From contig JAISRN010000153.1 in the NCBI GenBank assembly GCA_031273605.1, forward strand, positions 1 to 33,209: DNA of 33,209 bases, given 5' to 3'. Every line of letters begins with the position of its first letter. Position 1 is the stretch's first letter. The translations under genes were made by a program, and so were the position numbers. Shown here piece by piece: positions 8,631-17,563 of this stretch. The stretch comes from Spirochaetales bacterium. GTDB taxonomy: Bacteria; Spirochaetota; Spirochaetia; UBA9216. The notes under the pieces are model-generated. The model did no database searches. It saw only the letters and a program-made list of their open reading frames with translations, and was not told where the DNA came from.

Positions 8631-10673
8631 GTGAGCAGAAAAAAAGCCCTTCTTGCCCTTACCTCTCTAGTCTTTCTTCTTCCCCTGATCTCTCAAAGTA
8701 TCGACATGAACGAGGTCAACGCCCTGGAGGAATTTCGCTGGGGGGTGGCGGCTTTTAACCGGGGGCAGTATAACGACTCCATGCGCTCCCTGGAACGGGC
8801 CCTGGCCTACACCCCCAACAACCTTACCTACCAGGAATGGCTGGGAATGGCTCTCTTCCGGGCGGGTTACGAAGCCCAGGCCCTGGACATGTGGGAGTAC
8901 ATCCTGGCCCGCAGGACCGATCCGGTTCTCTCCAGCCGGGTGGAACTTCAGCGTTTTAGGCAGGGTCTGGGGCGGGAGTTGGCGGAGGAAGGCCGCTATG
9001 TAGTGGCGGGGGTGGTGGAGGGGGCCGCCGGCCGGCTGAGCGTTTTTAGGAGGCCCTCCGCCGTTTTCCCCATGCCCGACGGGGGCTTTTATCTGGCGGC
9101 CTACGGCTCCAACCAGGTAAGCTACTTTGATATTAACGGCGCCCTGGTGTACACCCTAAGCGGCGGCCTGGAGGGGATCGCCAATCCCTACGACATTCTG
9201 TACTCTCCCCAAACGGGCAACCTCTATATTTCGGAATTCGGGGCTCACCGGATCATCCGGTGTAACTCCCGGGGTCAGATTAATCTGCGTTTTGGCGGGC
9301 GGGGCCGGGGGCCGGGGCAGTTTTTGGGCCCCCAGTACCTGGCGGAGGACGATAAGGGCTACCTCTATGTCTGCGATTATGGCAACCGGCGGATCAGCAA
9401 GTTTGATTCCCAGGGGCAGTTTATCCTGAATTTTGGCGGCCCCGGGGGGAGTTTTGCCGGGCTGCGGGAGCCTACGGGAATTGCCGTTTTGGGGGAAACC
9501 ATTTACGCCGCGGACTCCCGGCTGGGGATTATCGCCGCCTTTGACCAAAGCGGCAACTACTTAGGCAGCCTGGGGGAGGGGCTGCTGAGCGCCCCGGAGG
9601 GGCTTTCCCTTTGGGAGGAGGGGCGGCTTTTGGTAACCGACCAAAACCGGGTCTACGTTTTGAATCCCTCCCAGGAGAGCCTTTCGCTTTTAGCGGACCT
9701 TTCGGGGACCAATGTGAGGATTCTCAAGGCCAGCCGGGACATTAACGGCAACCTTTTGGTTCCGGATTTTAATAACAGCCGGATATCTTTTTTAACCGAG
9801 GTTTCCCGGCTCTACTCCGGCCTGGCGGTGCAGGTTCTCCGGATTGATTCCTTAAGTTTTCCGGAAAACCAGGTGGATATTTTGGTGGAGGACCCCCAGG
9901 GCAACCCGGTGGTGGGCCTTTCGGAGCGCAACTTTCTTCTTAGTGAAATTTTCGAGGACAACCGCCTGGTGGATCAGTTCCGCCTGATCTCCCGGGGCAA
10001 CCTGTCCGGCGCCCTCAATTTAGCCCTGGTGGCGGACCGGGACCCCGGCATGGCCCCCTATGCGGAGGACCTTCGCCGGGCCGCGGGAACCCTTTTTGAC
10101 AGCCTAGGGGGGGCCGGCAGGATTACCCTGATTACCGCGGGGGATCCCCCGGTCCCGGCCTCTCCCCCGGACTCCGGACGGAACAGCTTTGCCGCGGCCG
10201 CCGCGGGACGCCGGGAGGACTACCGGGGAGGGCCCCTGGACCTGGCCCTGCGCCTGGCGGTTTCGGAGGTTCTGGGGGGGCGGGGATTTAACGGGGTGGT
10301 TTATCTCTGCCACGGCCCGCCGGGAAGGGATGCCTTTAAAACCTACACCCTGCTGGATACCCTGCGGTTCTTTAAGAACAACGGCGTGAGCTTTCACGTG
10401 ATCTACGCGGGGCCGGAGGGGGCGGTTTCGGAGGAGCTGGAATACCTGGCCCGGGAAACCGGGGGAAGCAGCCTGTCCCTCTACCGGCCGGAGGGTTTAA
10501 ACGGGTTTGTTCAAAGCATCACGGAGAAGCCTAACGGGACCTACACCTTAGCCTTTACTTCCCGGGTAGAACCGGATTTCGGCAGGCGGTTTATTCCCCT
10601 CCAGGTGGAGGTACAGCTTTATAACCATACCGGGCGGGAACGTTCGGGGTATTTTGCTCCTTCGGAGTACTAG
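8631..10673 (+). CDS. Exported TPR / NHL beta-propeller / VWA-like protein
   Basis: N-terminal hydrophobic segment; TPR-like FNRGQYNDSMRSLERALAYTPNN; NHL repeats (NPYDILYSPQTGNLYISEFGAHRIIRCNSRGQI, GPQYLAEDDKGYLYVCDYGNRRISKFDSQGQFILNFG); C-terminus resembles VWFA-type GXDA proteins. Confidence 0.75.
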   Translation: MSRKKALLALTSLVFLLPLISQSIDMNEVNALEEFRWGVAAFNRGQYNDSMRSLERALAYTPNNLTYQEWLGMALFRAGYEAQALDMWEYILARRTDPVLSSRVELQRFRQGLGRELAEEGRYVVAGVVEGAAGRLSVFRRPSAVFPMPDGGFYLAAYGSNQVSYFDINGALVYTLSGGLEGIANPYDILYSPQTGNLYISEFGAHRIIRCNSRGQINLRFGGRGRGPGQFLGPQYLAEDDKGYLYVCDYGNRRISKFDSQGQFILNFGGPGGSFAGLREPTGIAVLGETIYAADSRLGIIAAFDQSGNYLGSLGEGLLSAPEGLSLWEEGRLLVTDQNRVYVLNPSQESLSLLADLSGTNVRILKASRDINGNLLVPDFNNSRISFLTEVSRLYSGLAVQVLRIDSLSFPENQVDILVEDPQGNPVVGLSERNFLLSEIFEDNRLVDQFRLISRGNLSGALNLALVADRDPGMAPYAEDLRRAAGTLFDSLGGAGRITLITAGDPPVPASPPDSGRNSFAAAAAGRREDYRGGPLDLALRLAVSEVLGGRGFNGVVYLCHGPPGRDAFKTYTLLDTLRFFKNNGVSFHVIYAGPEGAVSEELEYLARETGGSSLSLYRPEGLNGFVQSITEKPNGTYTLAFTSRVEPDFGRRFIPLQVEVQLYNHTGRERSGYFAPSEY

Positions 10674-10685
10674 GAAGGGGGGGCT

Positions 10686-11006
10686 TTGAGCTTTTGGGTT
10701 TGGCCCGGCAGCCGGGCCTGGGACCGGATATGCCTGCGCTGCGGTCTGTGCTGCTACGAAAAGCATCACACTTTTGTGCGCCGCCGGGGAAAGAATATCT
10801 TTCCCGCCGTTTCGCCCCGGTATTACATTGCCTTAGACGAACCCTGCCCCCACCTGGACTGCGAAAAAAAGCTCTGCCGGATCTATCCCGACAGGCTGCG
10901 TCAATGCCGGGACTGCGGGCGGCTCACCATTTTTCATGCCCTTTTTGCGGGGTACCTGCCTGCCCGCTGCGGCTATGTTAAAAAGTTCCGGTTTGGTGTA
11001 AAATAG
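10686..11006 (+). CDS. YkgJ-family Cys-cluster (zinc/iron-chelating) protein
   Basis: CLRCGLCCYEKH...CPHLDCEKKLCRIYPDRLRQCRDCGR; TTG start. Confidence 0.75.
   Translation: MSFWVWPGSRAWDRICLRCGLCCYEKHHTFVRRRGKNIFPAVSPRYYIALDEPCPHLDCEKKLCRIYPDRLRQCRDCGRLTIFHALFAGYLPARCGYVKKFRFGVK
10999..11004 (+). promoter_or_regulatory. -10-like box abutting the clpS start
   Basis: TAAAAT, 6 nt, ATG; no SD; no convincing -35. Confidence 0.35.
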
Positions 11007-11010
11007 CCCT

Positions 11011-11325
11011 ATGAGCGACCGCCGCCGGCAATCCGAAGTTCTTGCGGACAACAAAGAAAAACTAAAAACCCGGGAACCGGATATGTATAAGGTTATCCTC
11101 CATAATGACCACTACACCACCCAGCAATTTGTGGTGGAGCTGCTTATGTTCCTTTTCCACAAAAGCGAAGACGAAGCCATAGCCACCATGCTCGCCGTTC
11201 ACCACAAGGGCTCAGGGATTGCCGGGATTTACACCTATGACATTGCCAAAACCAAAGCTATGGAAGCGGAAAGACTCGCCCGGGAACAGGAGTTTCCCCT
11301 GATGTGTACCCTAGAGAAGGCCTAG
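11011..11325 (+). CDS. clpS: ATP-dependent Clp protease adaptor ClpS
   Basis: YKVILHNDHYTTQQFVVELLMFLFHKSEDEAIATMLAVHHKGSGIAGIYTYDIAKTKA; directly upstream of clpA. Confidence 0.96.
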   Translation: MSDRRRQSEVLADNKEKLKTREPDMYKVILHNDHYTTQQFVVELLMFLFHKSEDEAIATMLAVHHKGSGIAGIYTYDIAKTKAMEAERLAREQEFPLMCTLEKA

Positions 11326-11329
11326 TAAA

Positions 11330-13627
11330 ATGAAAATTGACTCTTTAGTGCGGGAGGCGCTGAACGCCGCCTATTGTCATGCCCAGGCCGCAGGCCACGA
11401 ATACCTGACGCCGGAGCATATCCTTAACGCGTGCCTGGAGTTAGACCTGGGGGTGAAGATTCTGCAGTTCTGCGGGGTGCATCTCCGGAGTTTAGCCAGG
11501 GACTTAGACCGGTTTTTTGAGGAGAAGCTTCCCGTGGTTCCCCACGCCCAGCCGAAAGAAAGTTCGGGCTACCGGGAGGTTTTGAACTCCGCCCTGCTCC
11601 GCAACCAGGCCTCCGCCAAAGCCGCCCTGGACCTGGGGGACATCCTGGTTTCCCTTTTTGAGCAAAAAACCTCCGCGGGGTCCTTTTTTTTGGAAAAGGC
11701 CGGCCTCTCCCGGCTGTCCCTCCTTCAGGCGGTTTCCCACGGGGGCTTTTTTAACGGCGCCCCGGCCCTCTCCGGGGAAGAACCGGGGCAGGGCTATGGG
11801 GATGACTTTTCCGCCCCGGATTCCTCCGAGCCCTTTGCCGAGGAGCCGGGCCCGGAGGGAAACTTTTTGGAACGCTACACCAGGGAGCTTTGCGGCCTGG
11901 CCCGGGAAGGAAAGATTCCCTCTCCCCTGGGCCGGCAGGATCTGGTGGACCGGATCTTCCTCGTTCTCCTGCGCAAGCTGAAAAATAATCCGGTGCTGGT
12001 GGGGGATCCCGGGGTGGGAAAGACCTCCCTGATTCATGCCCTGGCCTACCGGGTAATTGCGGGGGAGGTTCCCCGGAGATTCCTCAACTGCCGGATCTTT
12101 TCTCTGGATATGGGGCTTTTGATGGCCGGCGCCAAGTACCGGGGGGATTTTGAAGAGCGGATGAAGGGGGTGCTGGGGGCCCTGGAGGAACTGCAAAACT
12201 CAAGCGGGGGGGAGGTTTTGCTTTTTATTGACGAGATTCACAGCATCATCGGCGCCGGGGCCGCCTCTACGGGCAGCCTGGATGCGGCTTCCCTCTTAAA
12301 GCCGGCCCTGTCCACCGGGCGGCTCCGCTGTCTGGGGGCCACTACTTTTGACGAATTTAAGAAGCTCTTTGAAAAGGACCGGGCCCTGGCCAGGCGGTTT
12401 GCCCGCATTGAGGTGCCGGAACCGGGGGAGGAGGAAACCCTGACCATTCTCCGGGGAGTCGCCGCCGGCATGGAAACCTATCATCAGGTGGCCTACGAGG
12501 AGGAGGCTTTAAAGCAGGCGGCGGCTTTAAGCCGGGAGTACATTAACGACCGGTTTCTCCCCGACAAGGCCATTGACGTGATTGACGAAGCCGCCGCCCA
12601 GGCGGTTTTCGATAAGGCCCCCTCCCCGGCCCGGATTACCGCCGGGGAGATAAACCGGGTGGTGGCCAGGATTGCCCGGATTCCCGAAAAGTCCGTGGGG
12701 GAGGGGGAAACGGAAAAGCTGGCCCGGCTGGGGGAGGAATTAAGAAAGCGGATCTTTGGCCAGGATGAGGCGGTGGACGCGGTGGTCCGGGCCATTAAGC
12801 GCAGCCGGGCCGGGCTTGCCCCTCCGGAGAAGCCCGTGGCAAACTTTTTGTTTGTGGGGGATACGGGGGTCGGGAAAACGGAGCTGGTGCGCCAGTTGGC
12901 GGATATCCTTTCCCTGCCCCTGCTCCGGTTTGATATGAGCGAGTACCAGGATAAGTACACCGCCTCCCGGCTTGTGGGCGCCCCTCCGGGTTACGTGGGC
13001 TACGACGAGGGGGGGCAGCTTACCGATGCGGTGCGCCGGACCCCCCACGCCGTGCTCCTCCTGGATGAAATTGAAAAGGCCCACCGGAATATCTACGATA
13101 TGCTTCTGCAGATTACCGATTACGCCACCCTCACGGACAGCCAGGGGCGGAAGGCGGATTTTAGAAATATTATCCTGGTGATGACTTCCAACGCGGGGAG
13201 CCGGGAAAAGGGGAAAAGCGCCATTGGTTTCGGGGAGCGGGACCTTTCTTCCCTGGCCTTTAACAGCGAGATTGAGCGGATCTTTGCCCCGGAGTTCCGC
13301 AACCGGCTGGACGCCATTGTTTCTTTTAAGCCCCTTACCAGGGAACACATCCTGCTGATTGTGGATAAAGAAATCGCTTTATTTAACCAAAGGCTGAAAC
13401 CCAAAAAGGCCGAGCTGTTTTTGGAAGGGGACTGCCGGGAGTTTTTGGCCGACCTGGGCTACTCCCGGGAGTTTGGCGCCCGGAACATTGCCCGGATTGT
13501 CCGGGAGAAGGTGAGCGATTACTTTGTGGATCAGATTCTCTTTGGCCCCCTGGCCGGTGGCGGCAGGGTCCGGGGATACCTGAAAGACGGGGAAATGGCC
13601 TTTGAGATTCTTGAGAGCGGAGAATAG
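11330..13627 (+). CDS. clpA: ATP-dependent Clp protease ATP-binding subunit ClpA
   Basis: Two AAA+ modules: GDPGVGKTS and GDTGVGKTE Walker A; LLFIDEIHSIIGAG; LLDEIEKAH; Clp N-terminal repeat. Confidence 0.96.
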   Translation: MKIDSLVREALNAAYCHAQAAGHEYLTPEHILNACLELDLGVKILQFCGVHLRSLARDLDRFFEEKLPVVPHAQPKESSGYREVLNSALLRNQASAKAALDLGDILVSLFEQKTSAGSFFLEKAGLSRLSLLQAVSHGGFFNGAPALSGEEPGQGYGDDFSAPDSSEPFAEEPGPEGNFLERYTRELCGLAREGKIPSPLGRQDLVDRIFLVLLRKLKNNPVLVGDPGVGKTSLIHALAYRVIAGEVPRRFLNCRIFSLDMGLLMAGAKYRGDFEERMKGVLGALEELQNSSGGEVLLFIDEIHSIIGAGAASTGSLDAASLLKPALSTGRLRCLGATTFDEFKKLFEKDRALARRFARIEVPEPGEEETLTILRGVAAGMETYHQVAYEEEALKQAAALSREYINDRFLPDKAIDVIDEAAAQAVFDKAPSPARITAGEINRVVARIARIPEKSVGEGETEKLARLGEELRKRIFGQDEAVDAVVRAIKRSRAGLAPPEKPVANFLFVGDTGVGKTELVRQLADILSLPLLRFDMSEYQDKYTASRLVGAPPGYVGYDEGGQLTDAVRRTPHAVLLLDEIEKAHRNIYDMLLQITDYATLTDSQGRKADFRNIILVMTSNAGSREKGKSAIGFGERDLSSLAFNSEIERIFAPEFRNRLDAIVSFKPLTREHILLIVDKEIALFNQRLKPKKAELFLEGDCREFLADLGYSREFGARNIARIVREKVSDYFVDQILFGPLAGGGRVRGYLKDGEMAFEILESGE

Positions 13628-13647
13628 GACGCCGGAGAATAGGAGAA

Positions 13648-13676
13648 TTGACAGACCCCGGATAAAGGTTTATCCT
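13648..13676 (+). promoter_or_regulatory. lysS promoter with predicted very short 5' UTR
   Basis: TTGACA (13648-13653), 17 nt, TATCCT (13671-13676); ATG at 13687. Confidence 0.6.
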
Positions 13677-13686
13677 GCCCTTATCT

Positions 13687-15303
13687 ATGAGCCAGTATTT
13701 AAACTCAGGCCATTGGGCCGATCAGACCGCCGAAAAAATCCTTAGGGAAAAGGGCGAAAAGGAAACTTACGTCTGCGCCTCGGGAATCACCCCTTCGGGA
13801 ACGGTTCACATAGGCAACTTTAGGGAGATTATCTCCGTTGACCTGGTGGTCCGGGCCCTCCGGGACCGGGGCAAAAAAGTCCGGTTTATCTACTCCTGGG
13901 ACGACTACGACGTTTTCCGCAAGGTTCCCCTCAACATGCCCCGGCAGGAGGAGCTGGCCGCCTGCCTGCGGATGCCCATCACCCTGGTCCCCGATCCGGC
14001 CGGCAAGGAAGAGAATTACGCCCGGGCCAATGAAAAAATAATAGAAGACCTCCTTCCCAGGGTAGGAATTGCCCCGGAGTACATTTATCAGTCCGGGGAG
14101 TATGGGGCTTCCCGCTACGCCTCCCAAATACGGCTGGCCCTGGAGAAAAAAGAAGCCATCCGCCGCATCCTGGACGCCCACCGTACCGCTCCCCTGGAGG
14201 AGGACTGGTGGCCGGTGAGCGTTTTTTGTACCCGCTGTCATAGGGACACCACGTCGGTTTTAGGCTGCGAGGACTGGGAAATTCAGTACCGCTGCTCTTC
14301 CTGCGGCGCCGAGGAAACCCTGGACCTGCGGAAAACCGGGGCGGTCAAGCTGCCCTGGCGGGTGGATTGGCCTATGCGCTGGAAGGAGGAGGGGGTCGAC
14401 TTTGAGCCCGCCGGAAAGGATCACCATTCCGAAGGGGGCTCCTTTGACACCGCGGTTCAGGTGGTGGAGGAGATCTTCGGAGGGGCCGCTCCGGTGAGCT
14501 TTAAGTATGATTTTGTACGGATTAAGGGGGGGAAGGGCAAGATGTCCTCTTCCCTGGGAGAGGCCCTTGGCCTGGATGAGGCGCTGGAGGTTTACCAGCC
14601 CGAGGTAACCCGGTATCTCTTTGCCGGTACCCGGCCAAACACGGAATTTGCCATTTCCCTCGATCTGGATGTGCTTAAGGTTTACGAAGATTACGACCGG
14701 TGTGAAAGGCTCTACTGGGCCTCCGGGGAAACGGAAAAGGAAAAAAAGAAAAAAGAGAAGGAGGCCCGGATCTACGAGCTTTCCCAGACGGGGGAAATTC
14801 CTTCCCGGATGCCCTATCAAATTCCTATCCGCCACCTCTGCAACCTTCTGCAGATCTTTGCCGGCCATGGGGACCGGGTGATCGCCTTTCTCGGCGATGT
14901 GGAGGAAGATCAGATTCCCCGGCTAAAGGAGCGCTGCCGCTGCGCGTGGAACTGGATTACCCGGTTTGCCCCGGAGGAGTTTTGCTTTTCCCTGCGGAGC
15001 CCCGCCGCGGGAATCCCGGAAATGTCCCCCCCACAAGCCAAGGCCCTGTTCCTTTTGCACCAAACGGTAAAAGACAGGATGGCCGCCCTGGGGGAGAAGG
15101 ATTTTTCCACCTGCCTCTACGATATTGCCGCCCAGGCGGGCCTGGAGAGTACGGAGCTTTTTTCCACGGTTTACCGGGCCCTTATCCTTAAAGACAAGGG
15201 GCCGAGGCTTGTTAGTTTTCTCTATGTTTTGGGCCGGGAAAAGGTTTTAGAACTCCTCTCTCCCTGGGCGGCTTCCGGCTTAAAGGGGCGGGATTTTAGC
15301 TAA
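13687..15303 (+). CDS. lysS: Class I lysyl-tRNA synthetase
   Basis: Class I motifs HIGN (SGTVHIGNFREI) and KMSSS (GKGKMSSSLGE) in an archaeal-type LysRS; Cys pairs CTRC and CSSC. Confidence 0.93.
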   Translation: MSQYLNSGHWADQTAEKILREKGEKETYVCASGITPSGTVHIGNFREIISVDLVVRALRDRGKKVRFIYSWDDYDVFRKVPLNMPRQEELAACLRMPITLVPDPAGKEENYARANEKIIEDLLPRVGIAPEYIYQSGEYGASRYASQIRLALEKKEAIRRILDAHRTAPLEEDWWPVSVFCTRCHRDTTSVLGCEDWEIQYRCSSCGAEETLDLRKTGAVKLPWRVDWPMRWKEEGVDFEPAGKDHHSEGGSFDTAVQVVEEIFGGAAPVSFKYDFVRIKGGKGKMSSSLGEALGLDEALEVYQPEVTRYLFAGTRPNTEFAISLDLDVLKVYEDYDRCERLYWASGETEKEKKKKEKEARIYELSQTGEIPSRMPYQIPIRHLCNLLQIFAGHGDRVIAFLGDVEEDQIPRLKERCRCAWNWITRFAPEEFCFSLRSPAAGIPEMSPPQAKALFLLHQTVKDRMAALGEKDFSTCLYDIAAQAGLESTELFSTVYRALILKDKGPRLVSFLYVLGREKVLELLSPWAASGLKGRDFS

Positions 15304-16067
15304 AGCCCAAAGAGGGGCTTTAGGGGCCCCGGATCGTTGGAAATAAGGCCGTCCACCCCGAGGCCCAGGAGGGTTTTGGCCAGGCCGGGATCGTCCACGG
15401 TCCAGGGGATAAGGCGGCGGCCCAGGAGCTTCTTGTGCCAAAGGACGTAAGAGCGGTTAATAAAAGTATAGTTGGGCTTTAAAACCGGGCAGGGGGCAAT
15501 AAAGCGCCCGCCCCCCCGGCGCAGCACCCAGGGGACCTCGGGGCTCCGGGCGTAGATCAAGCCCCGGGGAACCGATGAAGCGGGGTTAAAAAACTTAAGC
15601 CGGAAGGGGTTAAAGCTGGAAATGAGGCAGCGGTCTTCAAGACCGGCGGCGGTGATTTGTGCCTCTAACAAGCCTTCCAACTCATTCCGCCGGGTGTCCC
15701 GGCTTTTAATTTCAATATCGTAAATCATCCCCCGGCCCAGGAGCTCAAAAACTTCCGGCAGCAGGGGGATTTTTTCGTTCCGGAAAGCCCCGTCCATCCA
15801 CTCCCCCGCGGAAAGCTCCCGAAGTTCATCGGAGGAGCAGTCTTCCACCGCCCGGTCTACGCCGCAGATTCGCTTAAGGGTGTCGTCGTGAAAAACCGCC
15901 AGGCGGCGGTCCGTGGTGAGGTGCACATCCAATTCTATTCCCGGAATCCCCTGGTCCCGGGCCAGGGCAAAGGCGGCCAGGGTATTCTCCGGCGCCCGGG
16001 AACTGTAACCCCGGTGGGCAAAGAGGAGGGGCGGAGGATCTTTAAACAAGCCGGCGGAAGTTTTCAT
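15300..16067 (-). CDS. Glycerophosphodiester phosphodiesterase
   Basis: LFAHRGYSSRAPENTLAAFALA, GIELDVHLTTDRRLAVFHDDTLKRICG, YDIEIKS; ATG at 16067 preferred. Confidence 0.92.
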   Translation of the reverse strand: MKTSAGLFKDPPPLLFAHRGYSSRAPENTLAAFALARDQGIPGIELDVHLTTDRRLAVFHDDTLKRICGVDRAVEDCSSDELRELSAGEWMDGAFRNEKIPLLPEVFELLGRGMIYDIEIKSRDTRRNELEGLLEAQITAAGLEDRCLISSFNPFRLKFFNPASSVPRGLIYARSPEVPWVLRRGGGRFIAPCPVLKPNYTFINRSYVLWHKKLLGRRLIPWTVDDPGLAKTLLGLGVDGLISNDPGPLKPLFGL

Positions 16068-16074
16068 GGCCCTT

Positions 16075-16080
16075 AGTATA
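16075..16080 (-). promoter_or_regulatory. -10 box abutting the GDPD start
   Basis: Minus strand TATACT, 7 nt (AAGGGCC), ATG; -35 weak. Confidence 0.45.
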
Positions 16081-16168
16081 GGGGATTTTGGATTTTGAGA
16101 AAAGCCCCGGGGACAAAAAGCCCCGGGACGGTAGGCAAAACAGAAAAAAAAAGATACTGTCAAATCCT

Positions 16169-17548
16169 ATGAATGAACCGGCTTACGAGCAGGACGACCT
16201 GATCTTTGCCCTGGCCACCGGCTGGGATGTCTCCGCCCTGGCCCTGATCCGCTGTTCCGGTCCGGGCTGCCTGGAGGCGGCGGGGCGGATTTTTTTCCCC
16301 CCGGAGAGGCTGGCGGCGGCGGCGGGGCAGACCCTAATTCACGGCTTTATCCGGGACCCCCGGACCGGGGACACCCTGGACGAGGTAACCGCGGCGGTTT
16401 ACCGGGGCCGCCGGAGCTACACCGGGGAGGAAAGTCTGGAGATCATGGCCCACGGCGGCCTGCCGGGTCTTTTGGCCATTGAGGACTGCCTCCGCCGGGC
16501 GGGCTTTCGGGACGCCGGCCCCGGGGAGTTTACCCTCCGGGCTTTTTTAAACGGCAAGATGGACCTCACCCGGGCCGAGGCGGTACAGGAAATTGTGTCC
16601 GCCCGGACTTTAGGGGCCCACAAAGACGCCCTCCGCCGCCTTTCCGGTTCCGTGGAGGCGGAGGTCTCCCGAATTCGGGAAACCCTTCTGAACCTGGCGG
16701 CCGGGGTGGAGCTTCAACTGGACTACCCGGAGGACGAGATTGACTCCGGGGACCTTCCCCGGCCCGGGGACCTCCGGGGAGACCTCCGGACCCTGGGGGA
16801 GTCCCTGGCCCGGCTGAAACGGACCTTTGAGGAGGGACGGCTTTACCGGGAGGGGGTGCGGATAGCCCTGGCCGGGGCGGTGAATGCGGGGAAGTCCTCC
16901 CTCTTTAACCGCCTCCTGGTTCAGAACCGGGCCCTTACCTCCCAGGAGCCCGGCACCACCCGGGACTATCTGGAAGCTGAGATCAGCCTGGAGGGAATTC
17001 CCCTGCTCCTCTACGATACCGCCGGACTGCGGGAAACGGAGAGCCCCGTGGAAAGGGAGGGCATTGAGCGAAGCCGGGAAATTACCGCCGGGGCGGATTT
17101 TGTGCTCTACCTCATTGACGCCTCGGGAACCGGGCCCGCCGGGGAGGCGGCGCTTTTGGAGAACCGGGAAAACCGCCTCATCCTCTGGAACAAGATGGAC
17201 AGCCCCCAGGCGCAGCCCCCGCCCTCCGGGGAGGTTTTTCCCCTAAGCGCCCTGACCGGAGCGGGGGTAGAGGAGGTGAAGGGGGAGCTTCTCCGGCGCA
17301 TCCGGGGGCGGGTTTGTCCGGCGGACCGGGGGGAGGCGGTGATAGCCTCGGCGCGCCAGCGGGACCTTTTGGAAAGGGCCGGGGAGGCCCTGGCCGCGGC
17401 GGAGGAAGACCTTGCCGGGGGAATCCCCTACGATTTGCTGGCGGTCCGCCTTAGGGAGGCCCTGGACGCCCTGGGGGAGATTACCGGCGAGACCGCGGGG
17501 GAGGAAATTTTGCAGCGAATGTTTTCTCATTTTTGTGTGGGAAAGTAA
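16169..17548 (+). CDS. mnmE: tRNA modification GTPase MnmE
   Basis: MNEPAYEQDDLIFALATGW...; GAVNAGKSSLFN; DTAGLRE; C-terminal CVGK. Confidence 0.97.
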   Translation: MNEPAYEQDDLIFALATGWDVSALALIRCSGPGCLEAAGRIFFPPERLAAAAGQTLIHGFIRDPRTGDTLDEVTAAVYRGRRSYTGEESLEIMAHGGLPGLLAIEDCLRRAGFRDAGPGEFTLRAFLNGKMDLTRAEAVQEIVSARTLGAHKDALRRLSGSVEAEVSRIRETLLNLAAGVELQLDYPEDEIDSGDLPRPGDLRGDLRTLGESLARLKRTFEEGRLYREGVRIALAGAVNAGKSSLFNRLLVQNRALTSQEPGTTRDYLEAEISLEGIPLLLYDTAGLRETESPVEREGIERSREITAGADFVLYLIDASGTGPAGEAALLENRENRLILWNKMDSPQAQPPPSGEVFPLSALTGAGVEEVKGELLRRIRGRVCPADRGEAVIASARQRDLLERAGEALAAAEEDLAGGIPYDLLAVRLREALDALGEITGETAGEEILQRMFSHFCVGK

Positions 17549-17563
17549 ATGTGGGAAAGTAAA
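17536..17563 (+). repeat. Perfect 14-bp tandem duplication at the mnmE/mnmG junction
   Basis: TGTGGGAAAGTAAA at 17536-17549 and 17550-17563. Confidence 0.95.
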
